Source of the DNA: Fabrea salina | Lineage: Eukaryota > Ciliophora > Heterotrichea > Heterotrichida > Fabreidae | Reading direction: 5' to 3' | Assembly: GCA_022984795.1 (NCBI GenBank) | Contig: JALIHJ010000016.1 | Span: 1-64,000, forward strand | DNA length: 64,000 bases | The notes under the pieces: generated by a model | What the model was told of the DNA's origin: nothing | Database searches by the model: none | Seen by the model: the letters and a program-made list of their open reading frames with translations, nothing else | Shown here: positions 18,276-27,291 of the stretch, piece by piece | Position numbering within the stretch: position 1 is the stretch's first letter | Layout: every line of letters begins with the position of its first letter | Translations under genes and position numbers: made by a program

Positions 18276-19214
18276 ATGGAGCACTCTGATAATAAAGTAA
18301 TGGTATCTGACGAAAACTTTCCTGTTCTCAAAAGGAAAAACCTTAAACTAGACATCCACAAAATCAACTCAACTTACCCTAAACCTAAAAAACTCAAGAA
18401 ACTCAGCATATCTCCCAGCAAGGACCAATTAAGCTTTGGTCTTGAGTATGCAGTTTCATCCAAAAAAGGGAACTCCAGAAAAGACATGCAAGACCACTAC
18501 AAAGTAAACTCCCACCCCGAGTTCACTTCTTACGGAGTTTACGACGGCCACCACTCAAGCCACGCTTCGACTTTTGCAGCGGACTGGTTGCAGTACTGCT
18601 TAAGAAGTCATAACGACACTGACATCATTAACGCTTTCCAGTATACAGACACAACCTACCTAAACAACTTTCCTGAGTCCAGGTCTGGAACCACTGCCTC
18701 AGTGCTGATGGTAAGTGACACCCGCATTATTTCAGCCAACGTAGGGGATTCTCCTGTTTTGCTGGTGCGTGAAAACGACTTTAAAGTTTTGAGTTGCAAC
18801 CACAACACAGAAAACAAAAGCGAAAGGTCCCGGATAGAGAAACTAGGGGGTTTTGTACTTCCTGTGGGGAAAACACTGCGAGTGCAGGGTTCCTTAAAAC
18901 TAACTCGGAGCATAGGAGACCAGCGCTACAAAGAGTTACTGAGTCCTTTTCCTCACATTGAAGTGGAAGAAAGGAGCAGTCAGGACCTTTTTGGAGTTGT
19001 GAGTTCTGACGGCCTGATTGAAGGAATGAGTTACCAAGAAGTAGCTGACTTTGTAAAAAACAACAGAAACAAACCCCTTTCAGAAATTGCTGAGTCTTTA
19101 ACGGACTTGGCTTTGGAGAAGTCGAGGGACAACGCCACTGTAATTATAGTAGACCTGAAGCAAAACAACAAACTAATGAGTACTCGTAACAGTGCTAGGA
19201 GGTTTACTTTTTAA
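18276..19214 (+). CDS. PP2C-type serine/threonine phosphatase
   Basis: A 312-residue PPM-family phosphatase. Motifs in order: GNSRKDMQD near residue 66 (first metal-binding Asp), GVYDGHHSSHAS near 85 (DGH metal site), SGTTASVLM near 130, ANVGDSPVLL near 147, LKLTRSIGDQRYK near 208, SSDGLIEG near 243, and RDNATVIIVDL near 287. All core Asp residues are present, so it should be an active Mg/Mn-dependent phosphatase. The basic N-terminal 50 residues (KLDIHKINS, KPKKLKKL) could direct it to the nucleus. Confidence 0.94.
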   Translation: MEHSDNKVMVSDENFPVLKRKNLKLDIHKINSTYPKPKKLKKLSISPSKDQLSFGLEYAVSSKKGNSRKDMQDHYKVNSHPEFTSYGVYDGHHSSHASTFAADWLQYCLRSHNDTDIINAFQYTDTTYLNNFPESRSGTTASVLMVSDTRIISANVGDSPVLLVRENDFKVLSCNHNTENKSERSRIEKLGGFVLPVGKTLRVQGSLKLTRSIGDQRYKELLSPFPHIEVEERSSQDLFGVVSSDGLIEGMSYQEVADFVKNNRNKPLSEIAESLTDLALEKSRDNATVIIVDLKQNNKLMSTRNSARRFTF

Positions 19215-19233
19215 TTAATTTGGTTGTAAGCAG

Positions 19234-19737
19234 TTAGTTAAAGTGTAGAGTGAGTTTTTGACTGATGTCTAAGTCCTTAACCATGTTGCAGAACTCCGGA
19301 AACGAAATTTTGCCATCAAAGTCTTCGTCGGCTTTAATGATGGTTCTGTCAACGAGTTGCTGGAGTTGGATGTCGTTTAAGTTGTTGCCCACCATCATTT
19401 TAAGCACTTTGAACAGTTCTCCGTTGGAAATGTACCCGTCGTTGTTTATGTCGTAAATCCTGAACAAAAACCTAAGTTTGTCCTCTTCAGAACCCCCAGC
19501 GGACAGTCTTGACAGTCCTGTAACGAATTCGTAAAAGGAAATGTTTCCGTCCCCGTTTTTATCAAAAACCGAGATTACGCGCTGGACTAGCGGGTTTTGT
19601 GCTAGTTCAGGAATGTCAAAGAACTCATTGGGTTCCAGCTCTCCGCTTCCGTCAACGTCAAGTCTCCTAAAGCGTTGTTCAAGCATCATCAGTTCTTGCT
19701 CAGTGAAAGGAATTTCCTTCGATAACTCAATTCCCAT
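19234..19737 (-). CDS. CNB: Calcineurin B regulatory subunit
   Basis: A 167-residue protein with four EF-hand loops starting at about residues 27 (DVDGSGELEPNE), 59 (DKNGDGNISFYE), 96 (DINNDGYISNGE) and 137 (DEDFDGKISFPE). The start MGIELS has Gly2, fitting N-myristoylation. Length, loop spacing and sequence such as LSAGGSEEDKLRFLFRIYD match calcineurin B rather than calmodulin. It would bind the catalytic subunit, which is not in this window, to make the Ca-dependent phosphatase. Convergent with the PP2C gene, with 19 bp between stop codons. Confidence 0.95.
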   Translation of the reverse strand: MGIELSKEIPFTEQELMMLEQRFRRLDVDGSGELEPNEFFDIPELAQNPLVQRVISVFDKNGDGNISFYEFVTGLSRLSAGGSEEDKLRFLFRIYDINNDGYISNGELFKVLKMMVGNNLNDIQLQQLVDRTIIKADEDFDGKISFPEFCNMVKDLDISQKLTLHFN

Positions 19738-19747
19738 ATTTTAATTA

Positions 19748-20215
19748 TTAGTGAGTAAAGAAGTTTCCTAGTTCGTTTCTTGCAAAGCCTGGGTTGGTTT
19801 CCCTGATGTGGTAGTCGTTCATTATGAAGGGCAGTTTTCCAGAACCGTGGACAGTTATTTTGGGGCCTCCAGTGTTCATCCTTATGTTGCTTTCAGCAGC
19901 TTTGCTGAGTAAGCTTTTCTTCAGGTAAGTCCCAACACTGCTTTGACTCCGAAGCATGCCTTTCAAGTACTCCTTTTTGATGTCTGGACTGGGCTTGAAC
20001 CCAGTGTTGAAGTTGGGCTTTTGCGGAGGCCTGATTGGTGTAGACTTTCTATTGGGAAAGGACTGGTAACAAGTAACATTGAAGTTTTTGGTATTGAAAC
20101 GAGTCACGTCGTCTCCTTTGTGGATGTCGCTGTAAAAAAGGTCTTTCGATCTAGAGTAAGTAACTTGGGGTTTCCTCAAGGTACCTGTGTACACTGAGTT
20201 GCTGTTGATTGACAT
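19748..20215 (-). CDS. Hypothetical protein, possible axonemal/cortical protein
   Basis: A 155-residue basic protein with no membrane segment and no catalytic motif. It is rich in Ser, Asn, Lys and Pro, with STPIRPPQKPNFNTGF in the middle and a C-terminal NPGFARNELGNFFTH segment. Such Pro/aromatic-rich, weakly folded sequences are common in microtubule-inner and axonemal proteins, but I cannot assign one. The start ATG is preceded by TTATAA; the next gene upstream lies 20 bp away on the same strand. Confidence 0.65.
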   Translation of the reverse strand: MSINSNSVYTGTLRKPQVTYSRSKDLFYSDIHKGDDVTRFNTKNFNVTCYQSFPNRKSTPIRPPQKPNFNTGFKPSPDIKKEYLKGMLRSQSSVGTYLKKSLLSKAAESNIRMNTGGPKITVHGSGKLPFIMNDYHIRETNPGFARNELGNFFTH

Positions 20216-20235
20216 TTATAACTGAGGAATATTAA

Positions 20236-20964
20236 TTAGTGTAAATACCTTCTTTTGGTTTTCATAGCAGAAAAAGGAGTTTGGGAGTCAACTCCTGTAG
20301 GTGAACTTGCATTTGACAACAGCCTATTATGGATTTCTTCAATTTCACTTCTTTGTTTGGAGTTTTCGCTTTTCATGTGGCCTATTCCAGTCCTGACTTG
20401 GTCTAGACTCCTGCGTAGCTTGTGGTCGAAGTCACTGAACTTTTGTTCTCTTTGAGTGTAGTTTTTTTTGAAGTTCATGAGCTGCTTTTCTTTGTTGAGA
20501 ATTTCTTCTTGAATGGACTTTAACTCCGAAGTAACGCTTTCTTTGCTGAACCTCAACTCTTTGGACTCCCTTAGTGTATTGGAGCCCTGGGAAGAAGTGT
20601 TTCGGAATTCTTTTTCTAGCCAAGAGAGTCTGGTTTTGAGGTCCTCGTAGTCGTTTTCAAACGGCATGTAGATGTTATGGTTCTTTTGGCTATTTTTCAA
20701 GGCGGCCTCTGAAAGCTTGTAATTGAGTTCTTCAATAACTACTGAAAGGCGGTTATTGTCCCACTTTAAGTATCTGTTTTCTTCAAGCAGGTTTTCTATC
20801 TGCTGGTAGGCTTCTTCAAGACTTTTCTCTAACTGGTTGATTGTTTCTTGCTGCACTTGCCTTTTAGCATAGTATTTTTCAGCCTCTTTCAAATGTTTAG
20901 ATAAAGTTTTCTGGTTGATCTGGTGAGCTTTGGAATCAAGGCTTTCAAGTAGTTGGTTATCCAT
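20236..20964 (-). CDS. Coiled-coil protein, unknown family
   Basis: A 242-residue protein that is almost entirely coiled coil from residue 15 to 215 (heptad-like KHLKEAEKYYAKRQVQQET, INQLEKSLEEAYQQIENLL), ending in a short polar tail with STPFSAMKTKRR-like basic residues. Probably a cytoskeletal or ciliary structural protein. Its start codon lies inside the last codons of the upstream gene: ATGGATAA is shared over 8 nt, in a different frame. Confidence 0.7.
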   Translation of the reverse strand: MDNQLLESLDSKAHQINQKTLSKHLKEAEKYYAKRQVQQETINQLEKSLEEAYQQIENLLEENRYLKWDNNRLSVVIEELNYKLSEAALKNSQKNHNIYMPFENDYEDLKTRLSWLEKEFRNTSSQGSNTLRESKELRFSKESVTSELKSIQEEILNKEKQLMNFKKNYTQREQKFSDFDHKLRRSLDQVRTGIGHMKSENSKQRSEIEEIHNRLLSNASSPTGVDSQTPFSAMKTKRRYLH

Positions 20965-21574
20965 TATTATTACTTAACTCTTGTTGTCTCAATTTGTAGT
21001 CTGCAACAGCCTTGGGTATACTACTTCCTACAGCGTAGAGGAAGATTCCACAGCCCAACATCATATAAGTTGTTCTTCGTTTCTTCCTAAACACTTCGAA
21101 AGCTTTGAATCTGTAGTGTGCAAATAGTTTAGAGTTCCTTGCTAGGTAGTTTTTAATGTGGGCTCTGCTTTCTAAGTAAGAGGACTTAAAGTAGTTTTTA
21201 GTATCAGAACCAAAGGACTTTGCAGTCTGCCAAAAGTAAAAAGGGGACTTCTTGGCCTGCTGGAAGGCCTGGAGTCCGAACCCTTTTAGCCAGCTTTGTG
21301 ACTTTGAAGTTCTTTCAGAAAAGGAGTTTAGAAACTTGTCTCTGTAGTTGCTGTAGAGTTTGTCTAGGTTTCCTAGGTTAGGCTTGGTTTTTTGTTGGTA
21401 GAGTTTTTGGTACTTTGGAATCTGTTCATTTAACTTGCTAAACGACCAGTTGTACTTGAGTTCATGCTTTAACTTAGAAGTGTTGTTTCTAATGCGTTCT
21501 TTAGCTACCCAGGCGTCCCGCTTTGTTTTTTCGAGGTTCAGGTTTGAGTAAGCTTCGTAGATTTTTCTAAACAT
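20957..21574 (-). CDS. Hypothetical protein with C-terminal membrane helix
   Basis: A 205-residue protein starting at the ATG at 21574; the frame is open slightly further upstream but only without an ATG. The N-terminus is basic, followed by a Lys/Phe/Tyr-rich helical body. A single hydrophobic segment, MMLGCGIFLYAVGSSIP, lies near residues 172-188, with a short soluble tail. The composition suggests a mitochondrial or ER tail-anchored-like protein. Not recognised. It overlaps the next gene by 8 nt and follows the amidase gene by 14 bp. Confidence 0.65.
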   Translation of the reverse strand: MFRKIYEAYSNLNLEKTKRDAWVAKERIRNNTSKLKHELKYNWSFSKLNEQIPKYQKLYQQKTKPNLGNLDKLYSNYRDKFLNSFSERTSKSQSWLKGFGLQAFQQAKKSPFYFWQTAKSFGSDTKNYFKSSYLESRAHIKNYLARNSKLFAHYRFKAFEVFRKKRRTTYMMLGCGIFLYAVGSSIPKAVADYKLRQQELSNNNG

Positions 21575-21588
21575 CTTTATTAATAACA

Positions 21589-23334
21589 CTAACTTGCAAA
21601 CTTGTGTGTTCCGCAAAGGTCCTCAACTACCTTCATAGCAGCTAGTGTGAGTTCATCTCTGAAAGGAAGTCCCACTAACTGGATGGTCACAGGAAGGCCC
21701 TCAGCGTTCAGCATGTTTTGTTGGGAAGTGCTGGTGGCAGCGTCTTTCCACACAGAGGAGTAGTGGCATTCTTCTGGAAGGACTTCTGACACTGGAATGA
21801 TTCCAGCTGGGAGTCTCAGCAAATTGAAAAGCAAAGCGTAGTTGTTTGCAATAAACAGCTTCAAAGAAAACTTGTGCTTGATGGCAGGCAAAGGCCAAGT
21901 AGGACATAAAAGTACGTCTATGTCTTCTTGCATCCATTTTTCTATGAGTTCTTCAGCGTACTTTTCTTTGTAGTTGAAGTTCTTCATCGTTTTGTCTGCA
22001 GTTTTTTCTCCAGTTAGCTTCAGCAAATGCCCAATTCTGTACTCTCCCAGAAACTCAAGTATCGAAGTTGTAACTGACTTAAAAAACACAAAGTGCCTAG
22101 CTACCAAACCCGGTCTGAAGTACCACTTAGCAGGCTCTCCCTGGAGCATGTCTTCCAAGAACTTCCAGTTGTCTGAACTAAGTAGACTTATTATGTTTTC
22201 TAAGAGTTCACGGAAGTTGGGGAGTTGGAACTCAACAACTTCATGGCCTGCTTCACTTAGTTTCTTCACAGTTTCTTGGATGCTGCGCTCCACTGAAGGA
22301 CAACACTCAAACTGTCCGTCATTTATGTAGTACCCAATCCTCAGTTTCCTCTTCAGAGTGCTTTGGAACAACTCTTCGTTAAAAACCAAAGGAGGCACTA
22401 TTTTGTCATATTCAAAGTGCTTTGGTGTCCAAATTGACTTCATAAATAAAACCAAGTCGTCAACACTCCTTCCCATTGGACCTACAACACTCATCTTAAG
22501 GTGCCCAAAAGGAGAATGTCTGTGAGGCAGGGGAGAGTATATTCCCAACTCACTAACTCTTTCTGCAGTGGGTTTGTAGCCGTAAACTCCACAAAACGCA
22601 CAGGGCACTCTGATGCTTCCTGCAGAGTCAGTTCCTATTCCAAGTGGACTGGCACGGCTAGCAATGAGTCCCCCTTCTCCACCTGAACTTCCTCCTGTTG
22701 ACCTTGAAGTGTCCCAAGGGTTCAAACTCCTTCCGTAAATGTAGTTGTCAGTTTCTATCCAAGCCAAAGCCTGAGGAACGTTTGACCTTACAAAAGGAAT
22801 GGCCCCTTGTTCTTTTAGTAGTTGGAGAACCACTGCGTCTTCCATATCGGGAATGTCACAGGCGTTGGTGATTCCACAACTAGTGCAGGCTCCCTTCATT
22901 GCAATGTGGTCTTTGACTGAAATGGGGACTCCGTAAAGAATTCCTTTGGGAGGTTTTCCTTTGGCTAGAGCTCTGTCAAACTTCTTTGCAGTTTCCAAAG
23001 CCGGCAAATATGCTTCTTCAGCTATAAGGTTCAAAGAACGGCCTATGTTGTAAGCTCTCTTTATGTAGCAAGTAACTACTTCTTCGCAAGAGAACTCTTT
23101 AGTTCTGATCTTCTGTGCAAGTTCTGAGGCACTGCATGCCAAAATCTTTTGTTCAAGAAAAGGTGCGAGGGACTTGAGTCTGGGCAGGGGAGTCCTGTCT
23201 CTTTGTTCCCTTTTAATCCGGCCTTTGAGTCTCTGGAACTGGACTTTCCTCAGCAACTTGGTTATTCGCAAAGCAATGTAAAGACCAAGTGCTGCAAAAA
23301 CTCCCCCTCGAACCAGTTTGATCAACCCACTCAT
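21589..23334 (-). CDS. Amidase-signature hydrolase, FAAH-like
   Basis: A 581-residue protein with an N-terminal membrane helix (residues 8-26, VRGGVFAALGLYIALRI). The amidase Ser-Ser-Lys triad is visible: Lys in GVPISVKDH near 140, the cis-Ser in STGGSSGGEGG near 215, and the nucleophile Ser in GIGTDSAGSIRVP near 237. Membrane anchor, size and the ITKLL-basic linker match fatty-acid amide hydrolases, which hydrolyse N-acylethanolamines on ER or other internal membranes. The substrate is inferred from the family only. Confidence 0.92.
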   Translation of the reverse strand: MSGLIKLVRGGVFAALGLYIALRITKLLRKVQFQRLKGRIKREQRDRTPLPRLKSLAPFLEQKILACSASELAQKIRTKEFSCEEVVTCYIKRAYNIGRSLNLIAEEAYLPALETAKKFDRALAKGKPPKGILYGVPISVKDHIAMKGACTSCGITNACDIPDMEDAVVLQLLKEQGAIPFVRSNVPQALAWIETDNYIYGRSLNPWDTSRSTGGSSGGEGGLIASRASPLGIGTDSAGSIRVPCAFCGVYGYKPTAERVSELGIYSPLPHRHSPFGHLKMSVVGPMGRSVDDLVLFMKSIWTPKHFEYDKIVPPLVFNEELFQSTLKRKLRIGYYINDGQFECCPSVERSIQETVKKLSEAGHEVVEFQLPNFRELLENIISLLSSDNWKFLEDMLQGEPAKWYFRPGLVARHFVFFKSVTTSILEFLGEYRIGHLLKLTGEKTADKTMKNFNYKEKYAEELIEKWMQEDIDVLLCPTWPLPAIKHKFSLKLFIANNYALLFNLLRLPAGIIPVSEVLPEECHYSSVWKDAATSTSQQNMLNAEGLPVTIQLVGLPFRDELTLAAMKVVEDLCGTHKFAS

Positions 23335-23354
23335 TTTTATTAGTCTTAAACAAG

Positions 23355-24542
23355 TTACTTCTCTTTGAAGGCTTCTCGGGCAATAACCATACGCATGATT
23401 TCATTAGTTCCCTCAACAATTTGCATGAACCTAAGGTCCCTAACCACTCTTTCAACTCCATACTCCTTTATCACTCCGTAGCCTCCATGCATCTGGAGTG
23501 CTAAGTTAGCCACTTCAAAGCAGTTGTCTGTTGCAAACAGCTTTGCCATGCTTGAAATAGCAATTTTTTCAGAGTTCTTCTCGTCGAGCAACTTGGCAGA
23601 GTGCCTAACTAGCAGTCTAGAAGCCGTTAGTTGTGTAAAGGCTTCTGACATCTTGAACCTCAAGTACTGGAATTCTGAAAGTTTGGACCCGAACTGAGTC
23701 CGGTTGTGCATGTAGTCTAAAGCACGTTCCAAAGCAAACCAAGCACCTCCCAAAGACACACTTGCAATATTCACCCTGCCTCCTTCCAAAGCCATCAAAG
23801 CTATTTTGAACCCTACTCCTGGCTCTCCAATCATATTGCTTTTGGGAACCTTCACATTGTCGAAAGTAACCATTTGAGTAGGGTGTGAGTGCCAACCTAA
23901 CTTAGACTCTGGCTTTCCGAACCCCAGTCCAGGAGTTCCTTTTTCAACTGCAATGCAGGATATTTCTTTGTGTCCAGTTTTGCACATCACTAAGTAAATG
24001 TCGCTTTGTTCGCCCCCAGTGATAAACATTTTGCTGCCGTTGATTACATAGTAGTCACCCTGCAGCTCAGCTTTGGTGCTTAAAGCAGCAGCATCGCTTC
24101 CACTGTGGGGTTCAGTTAAACAGTAACTAGCGAACTTGTCAAAATTGAACATTGCAGGAAGCCATGCTTCTTTTTGGTCTTTGCTTCCAAAAGTGTCAAC
24201 TACCCAGCAGCACATGTTGTGCACAGTGATGTAAGTTGTGATTCCTATGCAGCCGGTTGATAAAGCTTCGAATACCAAAGAGGTATCTAGTCTGCTGAGT
24301 CCACACCCTCCATACTCAGAACTGCAGTATAGCCCCGCAAAACCTAATTCTGCAGATTTTTTGACAACGTCTTTTGGAAAGTGCTTGTTTTCGTCCCATT
24401 CGTTAACATAGGGTGCTAGTTCCTGAAGAGCAAACTTCTTGGCAGTTTCCTGGATTGCTTGTTGGTCAGGAGTTAGGTCCCAGTTACCCTCCAAAAGCGA
24501 ACTAAACGACCTTCTTATATTTCTTATAGACTTAACAAGCAT
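23355..24542 (-). CDS. ACAD8: Isobutyryl-CoA dehydrogenase (ACAD8-like), mitochondrial
   Basis: A 395-residue acyl-CoA dehydrogenase started at the ATG at 24542, after a TTATTAAAAA-type leader. Residues 1-18 (MLVKSIRNIRRSFSSLL) form a mitochondrial presequence. FAD- and substrate-binding motifs SYCLTEPHSGSDAAAL, NGSKMFITGG and MHGGYGVIKEYGVERVVRD, and the C-terminal VEGTNEIMRMVI, are intact. NMCCWVVDTFG and ISCIAVEKGTPGL favour the isobutyryl-CoA (valine catabolism) branch over the other ACADs. The protein passes electrons to ETF in the mitochondrial matrix. Confidence 0.9.
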   Translation of the reverse strand: MLVKSIRNIRRSFSSLLEGNWDLTPDQQAIQETAKKFALQELAPYVNEWDENKHFPKDVVKKSAELGFAGLYCSSEYGGCGLSRLDTSLVFEALSTGCIGITTYITVHNMCCWVVDTFGSKDQKEAWLPAMFNFDKFASYCLTEPHSGSDAAALSTKAELQGDYYVINGSKMFITGGEQSDIYLVMCKTGHKEISCIAVEKGTPGLGFGKPESKLGWHSHPTQMVTFDNVKVPKSNMIGEPGVGFKIALMALEGGRVNIASVSLGGAWFALERALDYMHNRTQFGSKLSEFQYLRFKMSEAFTQLTASRLLVRHSAKLLDEKNSEKIAISSMAKLFATDNCFEVANLALQMHGGYGVIKEYGVERVVRDLRFMQIVEGTNEIMRMVIAREAFKEK

Positions 24543-24614
24543 TTTTATTAGGTTGTTGACAATGTGGCTTAATTTACTGATGAACAAGAGTGTTGATTAA
24601 AGCGGGAAATAATA

Positions 24615-25712
24615 ATGGCAGAACTATCAACAAAAGGTTGGAGTTGGGGAGAGTTTAGTGTGCAGGGGAAAGGACTGGACTTTTCTGTGGGCGAACTTCC
24701 TTGTTTTTCCCTTTTTTACAAGGACATGGCTAACTGCTCTTTGCCGGGGAAGAACGAAATAGCAATTGAGTTCCAGCAAGACGACACTATGGAAGAAGAC
24801 ATTCTTTGCGAGATGCGTCTTTTCATGCCAGACTCTGACTCCTGTGAAAAAATGACTAAAGAAATCATTGAGCGCGCAGACCTCAGGGCTTTTTCAGGGG
24901 ACGCAATAATTACACTCTACGACTTGCCAATGATCATTCCTAGAGGAAAGTACTCACTGGACATGTTCCACAGCTTCATGAGACTCCACGGAAAGACCCA
25001 CAACTACAAAATTATGTACAAAAACGTCACAAAGGCCTTTTTGCTTCCGAAGCCCGACGGAGTGCACATTGCTTTGGTGATAGGACTGGAAACTCCTATA
25101 AGGCAGGGGAACACTCTTTACCCGTTCGTAGTGATGCAGTTCAACAAAGAAAGCGAAGAGTCAGTGTCACTCAACATGGCTCCTGAAGAAATCAAAAAGA
25201 ACTTTGGGGAGGAGATTGGAGAGCAAATGGAAGGCAGGACTTACGACATAATTTCGAGACTGCTTAAAGCAATGGTCAAAATCAATATAATAATTCCAGG
25301 GGCCTTCAGAAGTGCCAATGACACCCACGCTATAAAGTGTTCAGTGAAAGCCAACGACGGCTACTTGTTTCCTTTGCAGAAGAGTTTTGTGTTCATAAAC
25401 AAACCAGTGATTTACATCAGGTTTGAAGACATCAGGTACATTGAGTTTGCAAGGGTTTCAGAACGCTCAGCTTCCACCATTCGGTCGTTTGACCTGAACG
25501 TGATGACTAAAAACGGGAACTTCACCTTCACAGGAGTGGACAGGCAAGAGTACCAAGTTTTGTTTGAGTTTTTAGAAAAGAAGAAAATCCCCATCAGGAA
25601 CTTGGAAGACGAAGAAGAAATGGTCAAAATGCCTCTTTCTTCGGACGAAAACATGGAGTTGGACGAAGACGAAAAAGATGACGAAAGCTTTGCAGGTTCA
25701 GAGTCCGACTAA
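24615..25712 (+). CDS. SSRP1: FACT complex subunit SSRP1/Pob3
   Basis: A 365-residue histone chaperone. The dimerisation region (SLFYKDMANCSLPGKNEIAIEF), the tandem PH-like middle domain (HSFMRLHGKTHNYKIMYKNV, LLPKPDGVHIALVIGL, then GYLFPLQKSFVFINKP) and an acidic tail (residues 335-365) are clear. There is no HMG box, as in yeast Pob3. It partners with SPT16 to move histones during transcription and replication. Its stop lies 9 bp from the stop of the convergent Rag GTPase gene. Confidence 0.96.
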   Translation: MAELSTKGWSWGEFSVQGKGLDFSVGELPCFSLFYKDMANCSLPGKNEIAIEFQQDDTMEEDILCEMRLFMPDSDSCEKMTKEIIERADLRAFSGDAIITLYDLPMIIPRGKYSLDMFHSFMRLHGKTHNYKIMYKNVTKAFLLPKPDGVHIALVIGLETPIRQGNTLYPFVVMQFNKESEESVSLNMAPEEIKKNFGEEIGEQMEGRTYDIISRLLKAMVKINIIIPGAFRSANDTHAIKCSVKANDGYLFPLQKSFVFINKPVIYIRFEDIRYIEFARVSERSASTIRSFDLNVMTKNGNFTFTGVDRQEYQVLFEFLEKKKIPIRNLEDEEEMVKMPLSSDENMELDEDEKDDESFAGSESD

Positions 25713-25721
25713 GACAGTTAA

Positions 25722-26696
25722 TTAACGCTTACTTTCTTCACTGATCCACTTTTCCCTGGCCTCAAAGATTTTTCTAGCTCCTTCTTTGAAACAGTTGATG
25801 TTGTAGTCGATTAAATGCTGCCTGTCAAAGTTATCTTCTTTGACCAAACACACCAAAGCAAGCAAGTGCTCTACTTCTCTGAGGTACAAAGTCATTCCTG
25901 TGTCCAGTTTGATTACTGAAGTAGACTTGTCGTCAAAGGCTTTGTTGTAGTTCTCTTCGGACTCTATTCCGTAGATGCAGGACACGTCTATCACCACGTC
26001 TATCATGTCAGAACACAACTCGTAAGAAATCAAGTCCACTGGAGTGGAGTCAGTTGCAATGTAGAGTTTGGTGATTACGTCGAATACATAGATCTTGTCC
26101 AGTCGGCAGTGGTTCATGAGCACGTCCAGCATGTTGATGAAGTAAGAAACTTGGGGAGTGATTTTCTGAACTACCTTGCTAAGGGCTTCGAAAATACTCA
26201 AGTCGTATATGCTTGTAAGGTGGAAACTAGGTTCAGGCAAAGAACGTTCCGTAGTGTCGAACCTGATAGAGTCCGAGATTTCTCCCTGGACTTCAAGTTT
26301 TACTTCTTCGTTCACAAACATGTCTCCGTCTATTTTGTGAATGAACACCTCAAACAAGCACTGGGGGTTCAGGGAGTAAACTTCTGTTTGGGTTTGGACG
26401 AACTTTTCAATGGCTTTGTTGTAGGGTTCATCTTGGGCGTCTATCACGTATATCAGCATGGAGCAGCTTTGCAAGTAACGCTTTTCTAGAGAAGTCATGT
26501 GGGCAATTTCGAAGCTGCCGGGGAAGTCCAAAATAGAAAACTTAGTGTAAGGATTGTTGTGGACCTTGACTTCGTCCACTCTGATAGTGTTTTCGATGAA
26601 GAGAGTCTCGTTAGGAGACATCTTTTGGAAAACCACTTTGAGGATAGAGGACTTGCCAGCTCTTTTGTTTCCTAAGAGAGCAATGCTTAAGGCCAT
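25722..26696 (-). CDS. Rag-family GTPase, RagC/D (Gtr2) type
   Basis: A 324-residue protein starting at the ATG at 26696 (the frame extends upstream without an ATG). P-loop GNKRAGKSS is at residues 8-16, a switch/Walker B DFPGS near 57, and IHKIDGDM as the NKxD equivalent. KVVFQKMSPNETLF and the C-terminal roadblock part with FDVITKLYIATDSTPVDLISYE and DVVIDVSCIYG match RagC/D. It acts with RagA/B at the lysosome to relay amino-acid status to TORC1. Its start codon faces that of the coatomer zeta gene across 26 bp. Confidence 0.93.
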   Translation of the reverse strand: MALSIALLGNKRAGKSSILKVVFQKMSPNETLFIENTIRVDEVKVHNNPYTKFSILDFPGSFEIAHMTSLEKRYLQSCSMLIYVIDAQDEPYNKAIEKFVQTQTEVYSLNPQCLFEVFIHKIDGDMFVNEEVKLEVQGEISDSIRFDTTERSLPEPSFHLTSIYDLSIFEALSKVVQKITPQVSYFINMLDVLMNHCRLDKIYVFDVITKLYIATDSTPVDLISYELCSDMIDVVIDVSCIYGIESEENYNKAFDDKSTSVIKLDTGMTLYLREVEHLLALVCLVKEDNFDRQHLIDYNINCFKEGARKIFEAREKWISEESKR

Positions 26697-26722
26697 ATTT
26701 TGCAATAACCTCTCCAATAAAA

Positions 26723-27265
26723 ATGTTTTGTGAAACTAAGGGAGTAGTTGTTTTGGACAACGAAGGACGCAGAATATACAGTAAGTACTACAACCCTCCG
26801 AGGAATCTTGCCACTCACACAGCACAGCAACTCTTCGAACAGCAACTCCACGCCAAAACTCTCAAAACCAATCCGTCTAATCAAGTTTCCGAAGTGCTTA
26901 TCATAGAGCCTTTTGTGGCAGTGTTCAAAATCCTCAATGATGTTACAGTATACTTACTTGGCGACAACGAAGAAAACGAAATACTTCTGGCTTCTCTGCT
27001 GGACTCCTTGACTGAGTCTTTGGAAATGCTTTACAAAGGAGAACTCGACAGGCGCAGAATCCTTGAAGAAGTGGACCTTTTGGTGATTGCTATTGACGAA
27101 AGTTTTGAGGACGGACTTGTGATGTGTTGCGACGCCATGAGTATTGTAGAAAGAGTTGTCATGCGCGAAGGAGCCACTTCTACCAAAACTGCCAAAAAAG
27201 AAGGCGCTTTCGAAAGAGCTATCCAGAACGCCAAAGACGCCATCACTAAAACCCTTATGCGTTAA
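26723..27265 (+). CDS. COPZ: Coatomer subunit zeta
   Basis: A 180-residue longin-type protein. GVVVLDNEGRRIYSKYY at the N-terminus, VAVFKILNDVTVYLLGDNEENEILL in the middle, and the C-terminal helix AIQNAKDAITKTLMR match COPI zeta. The N-terminus is about five residues shorter than usual. It pairs with gamma-COP in the COPI coat for Golgi-to-ER transport. It is divergent from the Rag gene; AATAAAA precedes the ATG. Confidence 0.92.
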   Translation: MFCETKGVVVLDNEGRRIYSKYYNPPRNLATHTAQQLFEQQLHAKTLKTNPSNQVSEVLIIEPFVAVFKILNDVTVYLLGDNEENEILLASLLDSLTESLEMLYKGELDRRRILEEVDLLVIAIDESFEDGLVMCCDAMSIVERVVMREGATSTKTAKKEGAFERAIQNAKDAITKTLMR

Positions 27266-27291
27266 AACTTATTAGATTTACGTTAAAATTA